From the NCBI RefSeq assembly GCF_002019635.1, contig NZ_KV917372.1:806001-870000 (forward strand): 64,000 bases of DNA. The letters run 5' to 3'. The DNA comes from Metabacillus halosaccharovorans (lineage in GTDB: Bacteria; Bacillota; Bacilli; Bacillales; Bacillaceae). The notes below the pieces were generated by a model. The model did no database searches. It saw nothing but the letters and a program-made list of their open reading frames with translations, and was not told the DNA's origin. The first letter of the stretch is position 1; the number at the start of each line of letters is the position of its first letter. This document shows, one piece after another, positions 16,965 through 26,724 of the stretch. The translations under genes and the position numbers were made by a program.

Positions 16965-18488
16965 TTAATTACCTTCTTTCTGACGTTTACTACCCGCCAT
17001 AAGGAGTCCTAATTCTTGTTCAGTTGTTTGTTTAGGGTCAACGATATCTACAATTTCCCCTTCATAAATAACTGCAATTCGATCACTAACATTTATGATC
17101 TCATCTAACTCAAAAGAAATTAACAAAACAGCTTTGCCGTTATCACGTTGTTCAATAAGACGACTATGAATAAATTCAATTGCTCCAACATCAAGGCCAC
17201 GAGTAGGCTGTGCTGCAATTAACAAATCCGGGTTGCGATCAACTTCCCGGCCAATAATCGCTTTTTGCTGATTACCACCAGAAAGTGCTCTAGCTAGTGT
17301 AGAGGTACTCGGGGTCCTCACATCAAATTCTTTAATAAGGCTTTTTGCTTTATCATAGATTGTTTTAAAATTCAGTACACCTATTTTGGAAAATGGTTGT
17401 TTATAGTAAGTTTGTAAGACCATATTTTCACCGATAGGAAAATCAAGAACTAAGCCGTGTTTATGTCGATCTTGAGGAATATGACCAACACCTGTTTCTG
17501 TGATTTTTCTAGGGTGCATATTTGTGATTTCTTTATTATTTAATTTAATAGTACCAGAAGCTACTTTTCTTAATCCTGTAATGGCTTCGATCAGTTCAGA
17601 TTGACCATTTCCATCAACACCAGCAATACCTACGATTTCCCCTGAACGCACTGATAAAGTTAAAGAATTTACCATGGGCACTTGACGATTATCTTTTACT
17701 ATTAAATCAGTGATCGTTAATACATCATCTTTAGGTTTGGCTGTTGTTTTATCTGTCTTGAATGAAACTTCCCGGCCTACCATTAATGATGCTAACTCGT
17801 TAGGATTTGTGTTCGCTACATCAACTGTTCCAATTCCTTCACCTTTACGTATAACTGTTACACGATCGCATACTTCCATAATCTCTTTAAGTTTATGGGT
17901 AATTAAGATGATCGATTTACCTTCTTTAATAAGTGTTTTCAAAATTTGAATTAATTCTTTAATTTCTTGAGGAGTAAGAACAGCAGTCGGTTCATCAAAA
18001 ATTAAAATTTCTGCACCTCTATATAAGGTTTTTAAAATTTCAACACGCTGTTGCATACCTACGGAAATATCTGAAACTTTAGCTGTTGGGTCTACAGCAA
18101 GACCATATCGCTCTGATATTTCTTTCACTTGTTTCTCTGCTTCCTTTATACTGACGGAAATACCTTTTTTGGGTTCATTTCCTAATATAATGTTCTCTGT
18201 AACTGTAAAGGTGTTAACAAGCATAAAATGTTGATGAACCATTCCAATCCCTAAATCATTTGCTATATTAGGATTTGTAATGTTCACTTTCTTTCCATTA
18301 ACTCGAATTTCCCCTTTTTCAGGTTGATATAGACCAAAAAGAACATTCATTAATGTTGATTTTCCAGCTCCATTTTCACCTAAAAGAGCATGAATTTCGC
18401 CTTTTTTTACTTGTAATGTAATATTGTCATTTGCTATTATGCCAGGAAATTCCTTACGAATATTCAGCATTTCTATTACATAATTCAA
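16965..18488 (-). CDS. nupO: Nucleoside-type ABC transporter ATP-binding protein (NupO-like)
   Basis: A 507-residue tandem ATP-binding subunit. The first domain has Walker A GENGAGKS (37-44), signature SVGMQQR and Walker B ILIFDEPTAVL. The second has a degenerate Walker A-like GVDGNGQSE near 288, signature LSGGNQQK and LLIAAQPTRGLD, in which the usual catalytic Glu after Walker B is replaced (AAQP). This is the normal asymmetric pattern for BMP/ribose-type importers. The start is a TTG, about 6 nt after AAGGAGTGA. It is separated from nupN by 299 nt that include a long-armed hairpin, so expression may be stepped down relative to the binding lipoprotein. Confidence 0.92.
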   Translation of the reverse strand: MNYVIEMLNIRKEFPGIIANDNITLQVKKGEIHALLGENGAGKSTLMNVLFGLYQPEKGEIRVNGKKVNITNPNIANDLGIGMVHQHFMLVNTFTVTENIILGNEPKKGISVSIKEAEKQVKEISERYGLAVDPTAKVSDISVGMQQRVEILKTLYRGAEILIFDEPTAVLTPQEIKELIQILKTLIKEGKSIILITHKLKEIMEVCDRVTVIRKGEGIGTVDVANTNPNELASLMVGREVSFKTDKTTAKPKDDVLTITDLIVKDNRQVPMVNSLTLSVRSGEIVGIAGVDGNGQSELIEAITGLRKVASGTIKLNNKEITNMHPRKITETGVGHIPQDRHKHGLVLDFPIGENMVLQTYYKQPFSKIGVLNFKTIYDKAKSLIKEFDVRTPSTSTLARALSGGNQQKAIIGREVDRNPDLLIAAQPTRGLDVGAIEFIHSRLIEQRDNGKAVLLISFELDEIINVSDRIAVIYEGEIVDIVDPKQTTEQELGLLMAGSKRQKEGN

Positions 18489-18684
18489 ATTTGTTCACTC
18501 CTTTTCCTGAACAACATTAAGGTAGGTATAAAAATTTTCCATTTTGATCACTCTCAAGCATTGTTTGCAAAAAAGTATACTGGTATGAAAATCACCAAAT
18601 GTAAATCCACTAAATTATTTTTTTTACGTCTTTAAATTCCCCAAATAGTTAGAAGATTTAAATTTATTGATTTTCAGGAATAAA

Positions 18685-18775
18685 GGCTGACTTTTACTAT
18701 GCTTCTTACCCTCTATCTAAAAGCTTGTAAATGAGCCAATGGATTGAGGATTCTGAACATTTGAGTAAGTCAGCC
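18685..18775 (-). terminator. Long-armed hairpin between nupN and nupO
   Basis: The arms GGCTGACTT (18685-18693) and AAGTCAGCC (18767-18775) pair over 9 bp with a loop of about 73 nt. On the minus strand it follows the nupN stop within 12 nt, and TTTATTCC follows the distal arm. It may be a partial terminator or processing site that makes nupN more abundant than the other subunits, a common pattern for binding-protein genes. Apart from this, the 299-nt gap contains no recognisable gene. Confidence 0.5.
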
Positions 18776-18787
18776 CTTATCTATTAA

Positions 18788-19864
18788 TTATTTCGTTGGT
18801 ACTTCGATTTCGCCATTAACAATTTTTTCTTCGTATTCTTTAACTTTTGCTTTTACTTCTTCTGATAAGTGTTCATCACTTGGAGAGATACCGATCGCTT
18901 CTTCTTCGATACCGTATTCAATCACTTCTCCGCCTGGGAATTCACCAGCTTTTGCTTTTTCAGAAAGGTCTTGAACAGCAACATCTACTCGTTTAACCAT
19001 TGAAGTTAATGTGATGTTAAATTCTTCACCATCTTTTGTTTTACCGTTTCCTTCTTCATGTTGATCTTTGTCAACGCCAATTACCCATAATTCACGGTCT
19101 GGGTCTTGAACTTTTAAGTCAATCGCTTCAGAGAATACACCATTACCTGTTCCACCGGCTGCATGATAGATAATATCAGCACCAGATCCGTACATGCTTG
19201 ATGCAATTGCCTTTCCTTTATCAGCTGCATCAAAAGCACCTGCATATTGTACATCTACAGTTGCATCAGGGTTTACAGCTTTAACGCCTTCTACGAAGCC
19301 TACTTCAAACTTTTTAATTAAATCCCCTTCAACACCGCCAACAAATCCAACTTTATTTGTTTTTGTTGTTAATCCTGCTACTACACCAACCAGGTATGAA
19401 CCTTGGTGCTCCTTAAATGTAATGCTAGCTACATTAGGTTTTTCTACAACACTATCAACAATTGCAAAGTGAGTATCTTTTTGTTGTTCTGCAATTTCTT
19501 CAACTGCTGGCTGCAATAAGTATCCAATTCCGTATATTAAATCAAATTTCTTACGTGCCAGCGTATTTAAGTTTGTTACATAATCCGCATCACTTTGGGA
19601 TTGGGAATAGTCATAACCGTCAGTTCCCTTTTCAAGACCGTTTTCCTCACCGAATGCTTGTAATCCTTCCCAAGCTGATTGGTTGAACGATTTATCATCA
19701 ACTCCACCAACATCTGTTACCATTGCTACTGTAAACTGATCATCAGCTGCTTCTTTGCCGCCTTCAGAGCCAGCACCTTCATCATTATTTCCTCCACCGC
19801 AGCCTGCTAGTAAAGTACCAGCTGCTAAAAATAAAGATAAAGCTAGTCCATGTCTCTTTTTCAT
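18788..19864 (-). CDS. nupN: BMP-family nucleoside-binding lipoprotein (NupN-like)
   Basis: A 358-residue substrate-binding lipoprotein. The signal peptide [19 protein letters not shown] is followed by the lipobox LAGC with Cys22, then a Gly/Glu-rich linker, then the BMP fold ([20 protein letters not shown] near 48, and [10 protein letters not shown] near 255). It captures a nucleoside outside the membrane and passes it to NupP/NupQ. The start used is the ATG preceded by AGGGGG at 7 nt; the frame is open further upstream, but an extension would bury the signal peptide. The leader contains a striking nested hairpin with an orphan Shine-Dalgarno (see findings). The adjacent GntR/UTRA gene is the likely regulator. 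Confidence 0.93.
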   Translation of the reverse strand: MKKRHGLALSLFLAAGTLLAGCGGGNNDEGAGSEGGKEAADDQFTVAMVTDVGGVDDKSFNQSAWEGLQAFGEENGLEKGTDGYDYSQSQSDADYVTNLNTLARKKFDLIYGIGYLLQPAVEEIAEQQKDTHFAIVDSVVEKPNVASITFKEHQGSYLVGVVAGLTTKTNKVGFVGGVEGDLIKKFEVGFVEGVKAVNPDATVDVQYAGAFDAADKGKAIASSMYGSGADIIYHAAGGTGNGVFSEAIDLKVQDPDRELWVIGVDKDQHEEGNGKTKDGEEFNITLTSMVKRVDVAVQDLSEKAKAGEFPGGEVIEYGIEEEAIGISPSDEHLSEEVKAKVKEYEEKIVNGEIEVPTK

Positions 19865-19928
19865 TTTAAAACCCCCTAAAAAATATAGTATAAGTATTAA
19901 ACTAAACAAAAAGTTACAGTCTATACGA

Positions 19929-20015
19929 GCAAATCACCTCCTTACAATATAGACCATGCACATTCGTTATTTTAAACAACCTTTAGGTTTAAAGCACGAA
20001 ACAGTGGAGATTTGC
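19929..20015 (-). promoter_or_regulatory. Structured nupN leader with orphan Shine-Dalgarno
   Basis: On the minus strand GCAAATC (20009-20015) pairs with GATTTGC (19929-19935). Inside this, TTCGT (19996-20000) pairs with ACGAA (19963-19967), and TTTAAAC (19987-19993) with GTTTAAA (19971-19977). The 3-prime side carries AAGGAGGTGAT (19933-19943), an 11-nt perfect complement of the 16S rRNA 3-prime end, with only a TTG-CTC-GTA-TAG mini-frame after it. The outer stem would hide part of this site. No known riboswitch consensus was recognised. The rest of the region from 19865 to 20079 has no gene. Confidence 0.5.
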
Positions 20016-20079
20016 TTACAAACTTTATGTACGAATCTAATTCTTTTTTTAAAAACTGAATTTCTCTATCTATTCTGAC

Positions 20080-20805
20080 CTATAAACGCTTTCTTACAAC
20101 ATGAAAACTAAAGTGATCTGCTCTAAAATAGTTTAATGAGTATAGAACCGGTTGATCTTTGTCATCATAATGCATCTGTTTTAACAAAAGCAACGATGTT
20201 TCAGGATCACATTCTAAAATGGGAGAAATTTTTTCATGATATCCGATTGGTTCAATATGAGTAACAGCATAACTTATATATATATTAGCGTTATCCTCGA
20301 GTAATTTAAATAAAGATTCCTGTTCATGGTCAAATGTATCAGGCAATACAGATGTAGGTATTTTGTCCAGGCAGTAAACAACAGGTTCGCTGTTTGCTGT
20401 TCGAACTCTTTCAAGTAAAAAGATTTCTTCATCTCTTTTACACTTGAACTTTTTAATTTCATCTTCTGTTGCCCCTGTAATAGAGGATGAAAGAAAAACT
20501 GTACCTGGCTTTAGGGTTGCTTGTTCAATCATTGCTGTCACACTATTTAGCTGTTCAATACCGGATGTGAATTTTGGTTTGGAATTCACGAAAGTACCAA
20601 CGCCGTGTCGCCTAATGATAACGTTTTCTTCTTCAAGTGTTCGTAGTGCTTCCCTTAATGTGGCTCTACTGACACCTAAGCTCTTGGAAAGCTCAAATTC
20701 AGATGGAAGTTTTTCTTTTTCTCTATATGTACCATTCTCAATATCTTCTTTTATTTTATCAATCACTTGTAAATACAAATGTCGATTGTCAGACTTTATG
20801 GTCAT
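20080..20805 (-). CDS. ymfC: GntR-family transcriptional regulator (HutC/UTRA type, YmfC)
   Basis: A 241-residue GntR regulator. The N-terminal winged helix (about 8-75) shows the classical [20 protein letters not shown], and the C-terminal UTRA domain (about 90-235) resembles a chorismate-lyase fold that binds small effectors. It lies between spoIIIE and the nup operon and runs the same way, so it most likely controls nupN and itself; a 14-bp palindrome lies about 37 bp upstream. The start chosen is the ATG that follows GGGGGAT at good spacing; the open frame 45 nt further up has no ribosome binding site. The effector is unknown and may be a nucleoside or sugar derivative. Confidence 0.88.
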   Translation of the reverse strand: MTIKSDNRHLYLQVIDKIKEDIENGTYREKEKLPSEFELSKSLGVSRATLREALRTLEEENVIIRRHGVGTFVNSKPKFTSGIEQLNSVTAMIEQATLKPGTVFLSSSITGATEDEIKKFKCKRDEEIFLLERVRTANSEPVVYCLDKIPTSVLPDTFDHEQESLFKLLEDNANIYISYAVTHIEPIGYHEKISPILECDPETSLLLLKQMHYDDKDQPVLYSLNYFRADHFSFHVVRKRL

Positions 20806-20841
20806 TGATATATCCCCCATTTTACCCACTATGTATAAGAG

Positions 20842-20855
20842 ATCAGACATCTGAT
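20842..20855. promoter_or_regulatory. Candidate operator palindrome upstream of ymfC
   Basis: ATCAGACATCTGAT is a palindrome with 6-bp arms and a 2-bp centre, 37 bp upstream of the ymfC start and downstream of a TGATATAGT extended -10-like sequence (20881-20889). This is a typical place for GntR autoregulation. It does not fit the common HutC GT-N-TA-N-AC pattern closely. Confidence 0.35.
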
Positions 20856-21146
20856 GTTATACCTTACTCTAATCGAAAATACTATATCATGTTTTCACCT
20901 AGAAATAAATAGAAACAATGAAAATTGTCGAAATAATTAATGTTGTCAATATATATTGTATAGTTTGTTCCCTAGTTATATTTTCATACCGATACTGATA
21001 CTTTGTATTCATCCTTACTTATCGTACTCTTATTGTCGTAAAATGTCGATAAAGAAAATTAGAAAAACAAAACATTTGTCTAGTATAAGCGGAAGTAGAT
21101 CTCTTTTCTTATATCTAACTCCTTTAATAAAGTTAAACTTTTTATA
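20856..21146. other. AT-rich gap between spoIIIE and ymfC
   Basis: With its flanks this is a 395-nt gene-free stretch. It contains an extended -10-like TGATATAGT on the minus strand (20881-20889) that could drive ymfC but lacks a good -35, and no credible small open frame. The far end is the spoIIIE terminator. Nothing else is recognised. Confidence 0.4.
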
Positions 21147-21194
21147 GTAAAAAAACTAAACATAGATGGACTATTTCACCATTTATGTCTAGTT
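21147..21194 (-). terminator. spoIIIE intrinsic terminator
   Basis: AACTAGACATAAATGG pairs with CCATCTATGTTTAGTT over 16 positions with one G-U pair and one mismatch. A 9-nt loop separates the arms and a T7 tract follows. It begins 6 nt after the spoIIIE stop codon. Confidence 0.87.
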
Positions 21195-21200
21195 CTTATT

Positions 21201-23573
21201 TCACGATGTTAATTCTTCATGTTTTTCTTTGGAAAGTAAGACGTCGCGTGGTTTAGATCCTTCATACGGTCCAACAACTCCCCGCTCTTCCATTGCATCA
21301 ATCAATCTAGCTGCCCGAGTATATCCGATGCGAAAACGTCTCTGGAGCATAGATACTGATGCCGTTTGCATATCAACGACAAGCTGTACAGCATCTTCAT
21401 ATAAGTCATCCTCAACTTCTGTTTTAGATTCAGTTACTTCAGTTGGAATCATTTCTTCTTGATACTGAGCCTTTTGTTGAGCAATTACAAAATTCACTGT
21501 TTGCTCAACTTCTTCATCAGATAAAAATGCACCTTGGACACGAACCGGCTTTGATGCACCAACAGGAAGGAAAAGCATATCTCCTCGGCCTAGTAGCTTT
21601 TCAGCTCCTCCCATGTCTAATATAGTTCTTGAGTCTGTTTGTGAAGAAACACTGAATGCAATACGTGAAGGTATATTCGCTTTAATAACTCCTGTGATTA
21701 CATCAACAGACGGACGTTGGGTCGCAATAATGAGATGGATACCCGCTGCACGAGCCATTTGTGATAGCCTTGTAATGGAATCTTCCACATCTGACGAAGC
21801 AACCATCATTAAATCTGCAAGCTCATCAACAATCACTATAATGTAAGGAAGCTCCGGTTGTTTAGCTTCTTCTTCCAGATTATTTCTCCTGATAATCTCA
21901 TTATAACCTTCAATATTTCTTGTTCCTGTATGTGAAAAAAGCTCATATCTTCTTTCCATTTCGTTTACGACTTTTTTAAGGGCCTGTGACGCCTTTTTAG
22001 GATCTGTCACAACAGGAGCTAATAAATGTGGCACTCCGTTATAAACATTTAATTCTACCATTTTCGGATCAATCATCATTAATTTGACTTCATGTGGTTT
22101 TGCTCTCATTAAAACGCTGGTAATAATTCCATTAATACAAACACTCTTACCGCTACCTGTAGAACCTGCTACAAGTAAATGAGGCATCTTATTAAGTTCA
22201 GCTAAAACCGCATCACCTGATATGTCTCTTCCTAAACCAATTAAAAGTTTTGCATCCGGACGGTCATTTGCTTTTGATTCTAGTACCTCTCTCAGAGAAA
22301 CCATTGCAATTTCAGAATTAGGTACTTCTATACCAACTGCTGACTTCCCGGGGATCGGTGCTTCAATACGAATATCTTTCGCCGCTAGAGCCAATGCCAA
22401 ATCATCACTTAAGTTAACGATTTTGCTCACTTTGACACCTACATCAGGATATACTTCATACTTTGTCACAGCAGGACCTAAATGAACCTGTGTTACTTTT
22501 GCTTTAACCCCAAAACTTTGAAATGTTTTTTCGAGCTTTCTTGCATTTTCATAGATGTTTTTCTTATCTGCTTGTTGCGAATTATGCTTTGGTGCTTTTA
22601 ATAAGTCTAATGGTGGAAGTTTGTAATCCTTATTTTCCACTTCTACAAAAGCCATTGGTTGGATCACCTCTTGCTCTTGGTTTGATACTTCTGTTAATTG
22701 TTCATGATCACTTTTCGATTTATTAGACACTGCCTCATGTTCTTTTGGAGGACTATTTGTTGAATTCTCCATTGTATGTATAATCATTTCTTGGTGATTT
22801 TCACTATCAGAAAAACTTGAGATTATTGGCTTAAGTTCTTCCTTATCCTCCAACAATACTTCGTCATCTTCAGTTTCTTCAAGTTGTCTTTGCCGTTTTC
22901 TTTCCTTTTGTTTTGTACGCTTCTGTTTGATTGCTCCTGGAATACTTTTCATGTCATCCAAAAAACCAAAGATCTGATTCTTCATAAACATTCCAATTGG
23001 TCTGAGAATTTTTGCAACTGTTACCTGTAAAGACCTTCCAGTAATAAGGATCATACCAATTACAATTAAGACTACCGAGATGATTCTCGATCCAGCTTCT
23101 GCAAATAAGTAATAAGAAGAGGCAAATAAAATGGCACCAAGCATTCCTCCACCTAAATCAACATTACTAGCTTCACCCTTGACGTCCATCCAAAATAGTT
23201 CCAATGTATTTGAAATAACACTCGGGGAAGCAAACGTACCATTATGTGACAGCATTTTAAATAATGTGACATGACTTAATAGCAATAGTGATGCTGTAAC
23301 ACAATAAATTCCGACCATCTGCCTTGTAAACAACCTCGGAATTTCCCTTTTCCAAATTAAAAACAAGGAAAATAAGACGATCCCAATTAAAAATAGCATG
23401 TACCATTCACCGCTGAAAAAGCGAAATAAGTGCACAAATGTAGAACCAACAAACCCCAATTTTGATATTGAGATGAGAGAGATCGCCAATATAATTAGAC
23501 CTGTCAATTCAAACTTTAGTGTTCTTTTCCAATCATCCTTTGACTTTCTTTGTCTTCTTTTTCTCTTAGTCAT
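21201..23573 (-). CDS. spoIIIE: DNA translocase SpoIIIE/FtsK
   Basis: A membrane-anchored hexameric DNA pump that moves the chromosome into the forespore and rescues trapped DNA at division. The 790-residue protein has a basic N-terminus ([17 protein letters not shown]), four hydrophobic helices (about 22-185), a charged linker, the motor domain with Walker [11 protein letters not shown] near 460 and Walker [14 protein letters not shown] near 570, and a C-terminal gamma winged helix (about 715-780) ending [15 protein letters not shown]. The ATG chosen has AGGTG 6 nt upstream; GTG and ATG codons just before it are too close to the binding site. The order ylzJ-spoIIIE-ymfC matches B. subtilis, favouring SpoIIIE over SftA. 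Confidence 0.96.
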   Translation of the reverse strand: MTKRKRRQRKSKDDWKRTLKFELTGLIILAISLISISKLGFVGSTFVHLFRFFSGEWYMLFLIGIVLFSLFLIWKREIPRLFTRQMVGIYCVTASLLLLSHVTLFKMLSHNGTFASPSVISNTLELFWMDVKGEASNVDLGGGMLGAILFASSYYLFAEAGSRIISVVLIVIGMILITGRSLQVTVAKILRPIGMFMKNQIFGFLDDMKSIPGAIKQKRTKQKERKRQRQLEETEDDEVLLEDKEELKPIISSFSDSENHQEMIIHTMENSTNSPPKEHEAVSNKSKSDHEQLTEVSNQEQEVIQPMAFVEVENKDYKLPPLDLLKAPKHNSQQADKKNIYENARKLEKTFQSFGVKAKVTQVHLGPAVTKYEVYPDVGVKVSKIVNLSDDLALALAAKDIRIEAPIPGKSAVGIEVPNSEIAMVSLREVLESKANDRPDAKLLIGLGRDISGDAVLAELNKMPHLLVAGSTGSGKSVCINGIITSVLMRAKPHEVKLMMIDPKMVELNVYNGVPHLLAPVVTDPKKASQALKKVVNEMERRYELFSHTGTRNIEGYNEIIRRNNLEEEAKQPELPYIIVIVDELADLMMVASSDVEDSITRLSQMARAAGIHLIIATQRPSVDVITGVIKANIPSRIAFSVSSQTDSRTILDMGGAEKLLGRGDMLFLPVGASKPVRVQGAFLSDEEVEQTVNFVIAQQKAQYQEEMIPTEVTESKTEVEDDLYEDAVQLVVDMQTASVSMLQRRFRIGYTRAARLIDAMEERGVVGPYEGSKPRDVLLSKEKHEELTS

Positions 23574-23649
23574 TTCCATCACCTGTTATTTAATAATCTT
23601 TTTTATGTAGCCAAAGGCTTTTACTATTTTATTTAATATGATCTGCAAT

Positions 23650-23680
23650 TAAAAGAAGAAAGCAGCCGTATCTGGCTGCC
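23650..23680 (-). terminator. ylzJ terminator
   Basis: GCAGCC and GGCTGC form a 6-bp GC-rich stem with a 6-nt loop, followed by TTTCTTCTTTT on the minus strand, upstream of spoIIIE. Confidence 0.75.
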
Positions 23681-23719
23681 TCTCCTGAATATAGTTTCTT
23701 TTATTATACCACATACCTT

Positions 23720-23944
23720 TTAATTGATCGAAAACGACATTGTAATTTTTTGCCCCGGGCATAATTGAGAGTCAAGATAATGTTGTGGATCACTGCTCAT
23801 TAAGCGAATTATTTCATATTGGGAGTTATCCGTTTGTTGAACGAGAAGTTGAACACCATTTAATTCAATGATTGATTGCTTTTCAAAGTCAGTTCCAACC
23901 GAAGGGAACATTAGTTCTTCAGGCATCATTGTATAGTATATCAT
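23720..23944 (-). CDS. ylzJ: YlzJ-like small protein
   Basis: A 74-residue protein matching the YlzJ family ([14 protein letters not shown] at the N-terminus), conserved right after tepA in Bacillus and of unknown function. It has no signal or transmembrane segment and ends with a beta-strand-like KITMSFSIN. The ATG overlaps the tepA stop by 4 nt (ATGA), so translation is coupled and a functional link to TepA is plausible. A terminator follows. Confidence 0.85.
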   Translation of the reverse strand: MIYYTMMPEELMFPSVGTDFEKQSIIELNGVQLLVQQTDNSQYEIIRLMSSDPQHYLDSQLCPGQKITMSFSIN

Positions 23945-24675
23945 TGTAACACCTGATCTTCATTATTTTTTTCCAACATACTGTTGAGTTTTTGAATTGC
24001 TTGACCTACGCCGCCGACCTCATCAATTAAACCGTATTCAACAGCATCTCTTCCTACAACATTCGTTCCGATATCTCTTGTTAAGTTGCCTTTTGATAAC
24101 ATTAACTCTTTAAATTTTTCTTCACTAATGCCTGAATGGCTCGTTACAAAATTAATGACCCGTTCTTGCATTTTGTCTAAATATTCAAAAGTTTGAGGAA
24201 CACCAATTACTAAACCAGTTAATCTTACAGGATGAATTGTCATTGTTGCTGTTTCCGCAATAAAAGAATGATCACAAGAAACAGCTATTGGGACCCCAAT
24301 TGAATGTCCTCCTCCTAAAACAATTGATACTGAAGGTTTTGATAAAGATGCAAGCATTTCTGCAATTGCAAGTCCTGCTTCCACATCTCCTCCAACGGTA
24401 TTTAGGATGACAAGCAACCCTTCTATATTTGGGTTTTGTTCAATGGCTACGATTTGAGGAATAACATGCTCATATTTTGTTGTTTTATTTTGAGGGGGCA
24501 ATTGAATATGTCCTTCAATTTGTCCCACAATTGTTAAACAATGAATTTTTGAATCATTTCCCATTTGAGGGACATTGGTTTGACCTAGCTGTTGAATTTT
24601 TTCAACAATCGAACTTTCTTTATTTTCCTGTTTCTCAGTATCCTCATTCTTTATGTAATGGTCATGATTTGCCAT
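23941..24675 (-). CDS. tepA: ClpP-like protease TepA
   Basis: A serine protease of the ClpP/crotonase fold, described in B. subtilis as translocation-enhancing and active in degrading spore small acid-soluble proteins or secretory proteins. The 244-residue sequence has a charged N-terminal tail, the hydrophobic strand [19 protein letters not shown] near 85-103, the nucleophile region [13 protein letters not shown] (Ser near 122) and the downstream MTIHPV (His near 147). No signal peptide is visible. I prefer the second ATG because GGATGG lies at suitable spacing from it; the first, at 24684, is also possible. It is coupled with ylzJ through a 4-nt overlap. Confidence 0.9.
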   Translation of the reverse strand: MANHDHYIKNEDTEKQENKESSIVEKIQQLGQTNVPQMGNDSKIHCLTIVGQIEGHIQLPPQNKTTKYEHVIPQIVAIEQNPNIEGLLVILNTVGGDVEAGLAIAEMLASLSKPSVSIVLGGGHSIGVPIAVSCDHSFIAETATMTIHPVRLTGLVIGVPQTFEYLDKMQERVINFVTSHSGISEEKFKELMLSKGNLTRDIGTNVVGRDAVEYGLIDEVGGVGQAIQKLNSMLEKNNEDQVLQ

Positions 24676-24793
24676 GTTATCCATCCTTTCTTTTTCATTC
24701 TGTTTGTAGTATTTACAACCTTGTTGTTTTCATACAGAAGGAAATATAGATGACATCAACACATCACAGTTTTGTTCCTAACGTTATAGAAAC

Positions 24794-24824
24794 AAAAAAA
24801 GCATTGAAAAATCAACGCTTTTTT
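24794..24824 (-). terminator. rnjB intrinsic terminator
   Basis: AAGCGTTGA pairs with TCAATGCTT (one G-U pair) with a 4-nt T-rich loop and is followed by T5. It lies about 40 nt after the rnjB stop codon. Confidence 0.87.
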
Positions 24825-24866
24825 AACATTTTATCCTACTACCTTAACGGGCAGTAAAATTTCACT

Positions 24867-26528
24867 TTATATTTCCATTATAATTGGTAAAATCATTGGA
24901 CGTCTTTTTGTCTTTTCATATAAGAATTGATTAAGTGCTTCTCTAATGTTTAATTTTAGCTGTGACCATTCAATTGAATGTTCCTGCATGCTTCGATCAA
25001 CGATCGTCGAAACCACATTTGTTGCATTTGTAATTAGTTCTTCTGATTCTCTTACATATACAAATCCTCTTGTTATAATTTCCGGACCGGATATAATTTG
25101 TTTTCTTTGTTTATCCAGTGTTACAACAACAATTAAAATACCATCCTGAGATAATAATCGGCGATCGCGAAGTACAATATTACCTACATCCCCAATTCCT
25201 AAACCATCGATTAATACATTTCCTGATGGAACTTTTCCGCCTGTGTACACATGGTCACCTTTAAACTCAACGACATCACCTTTCTCAACCAGAAAGATAT
25301 TTTGAGCATCAATACCAACTTGTTTGGCTAATTTCTCATGTGATTTTTGCATTTTATATTCCCCGTGCACAGGGATAAAATAAGTTGGCTTTGTTAAGTT
25401 CAGCATCATTTTAAGTTCTTCTTGGTGTCCGTGCCCTGACATATGTATTTGCTTTTGCCCAAAGACAACATTTGCACCAGCTCTGCTTAATATATCAATT
25501 GTTTTTGAGAAAACAAGTTCTTGTCCTGGAATTGGAGTAGCAGCTATTAACACTGTATCCCCAACTTTTACATTTACTTGTTTATGAGCCTGTTTGGCCA
25601 TACGTGAAAGAACAGCAAGCGGATCACCGTGATTGCTTGTCGTTAAAATCGCAATTTCCTTTTCAGAATGTTTGTTAATTTCATTTACTGATATAAACAC
25701 ATCTTCTTCAACAGAAATATACCCCAGATTAATAGCTAAGTTAAGAATATTTCTCATATTTTTCCCAACAACAGCCAATTTTCTATTATTTTTAATTGCA
25801 GCATTAATTACTTGTTGAATACGATATAAATTAGAAGCAAATACAGCAACAACAACCCTGCCTTCAGCATTATACATAACATCTGAAATTTCTCCGCCAA
25901 CAATGGCCTCTGAACCAGAATACCCCGGCTTTTCCGCATTTACACTATCAGATAATAAACAAAGTACACCGTTTTCACCGAGACTAGCAATTTTCCCAAT
26001 ATCCATCTGACTATTTCCAACTGGTGTTTGATCGAATTTAAAATCGCCTGTATGAACGATTGCACCCATTGTTGTTGAAAAACTAATTCCCACAGAATCT
26101 GGTATACTATGATTTGTTCTGAAGAAGGAAACAGTGGTACTATCAAACGATAATACGGTTTCATTATCAACCTCTTTAACTAAAACCGTCTGTCGCATTT
26201 TATTTTCTTTTAGTTTTTCGCCTACTAAAGCAAGCGTAAGCTTTGTCCCATAAATAGGAACACTAATTTTATTTAGTAAATAAAAGATGCCACCTATACT
26301 CTCGTCATGACCATGTGTTAAAAAGATCCCTTTTACTCGATCTTCATTGTCCTTTAAATATGTTATATCCGGAATGACCATATCAATTCCCAACATTCCA
26401 TCCTCAGGATACATAAGACCAGCATCCACAACAAAAATGTCAGAATTAATTTCCACAACAAACATATTTTTTCCGACTTCTCCCACACCGCCTAAAGCGA
26501 TTAACTTTATATTCTCTGTCTTTTCCAT
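24867..26528 (-). CDS. rnjB: Ribonuclease J2
   Basis: A 553-residue metallo-beta-lactamase/beta-CASP ribonuclease, which partners RNase J1 in 5-prime exonucleolytic and endonucleolytic RNA decay. The nuclease motif HxHxDH of RNase J1 is altered here to HGHDES (THGHDESIGG near 71-80), so two metal ligands are missing. This is typical of J2, which is a weak nuclease and mainly a partner. Other landmarks are VHTGDFKFD near 155, the beta-CASP SGHGHQEEL near 365 and PVHGEYKM near 388. The ATG follows GGGAGGA. It stands at the ymfA position between dapA and tepA, which distinguishes J2 from J1. Confidence 0.93.
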   Translation of the reverse strand: MEKTENIKLIALGGVGEVGKNMFVVEINSDIFVVDAGLMYPEDGMLGIDMVIPDITYLKDNEDRVKGIFLTHGHDESIGGIFYLLNKISVPIYGTKLTLALVGEKLKENKMRQTVLVKEVDNETVLSFDSTTVSFFRTNHSIPDSVGISFSTTMGAIVHTGDFKFDQTPVGNSQMDIGKIASLGENGVLCLLSDSVNAEKPGYSGSEAIVGGEISDVMYNAEGRVVVAVFASNLYRIQQVINAAIKNNRKLAVVGKNMRNILNLAINLGYISVEEDVFISVNEINKHSEKEIAILTTSNHGDPLAVLSRMAKQAHKQVNVKVGDTVLIAATPIPGQELVFSKTIDILSRAGANVVFGQKQIHMSGHGHQEELKMMLNLTKPTYFIPVHGEYKMQKSHEKLAKQVGIDAQNIFLVEKGDVVEFKGDHVYTGGKVPSGNVLIDGLGIGDVGNIVLRDRRLLSQDGILIVVVTLDKQRKQIISGPEIITRGFVYVRESEELITNATNVVSTIVDRSMQEHSIEWSQLKLNIREALNQFLYEKTKRRPMILPIIMEI

Positions 26529-26652
26529 GAAAATCCTCCCTACTGAAGTACCCGTTCAACGTCACTTAGAAATATTATAACTGAAGAAAGAATTGGAATA
26601 CAAGGAAATTTTAGTCCTATAATATGCATTGTCCTCTCTTGATTAGGCAGGG

Positions 26653-26705
26653 TTAAAAAAAGGAACTAAAAAAGATGCTATATTTAAGCACCCTTTTTAG
26701 TTCCC
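26653..26705 (-). terminator. dapA (lysine/dipicolinate operon) terminator
   Basis: A 17-bp stem between GGAACTAAAAAGGGTGC and GCATCTTTTTTAGTTCC, with one or two weak pairs, a 9-nt loop and a T7 tract. It ends the dpaA-dpaB-asd-dapG-dapA group, 20 nt after the dapA stop. Confidence 0.92.
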
Positions 26706-26724
26706 CTTAAAAAAGGTCAAACTA

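Noticed and set aside
19929-20015. Purine riboswitch in front of nupN
   Set aside because: The conserved loop and junction sequences of the purine aptamer are absent although a nucleoside importer follows; the fold seen is different.
14956-20805. Nup transporter block as a horizontally acquired island
   Set aside because: Composition and codon use look like the neighbours, there are no mobile-element remnants, and the ymfC/nup arrangement is common at this place in Bacillus relatives.
20444-20854. Plus-strand open frame of 136 codons
   Set aside because: It is antisense to ymfC, whose GntR fold is certain; no start signals and no family features.
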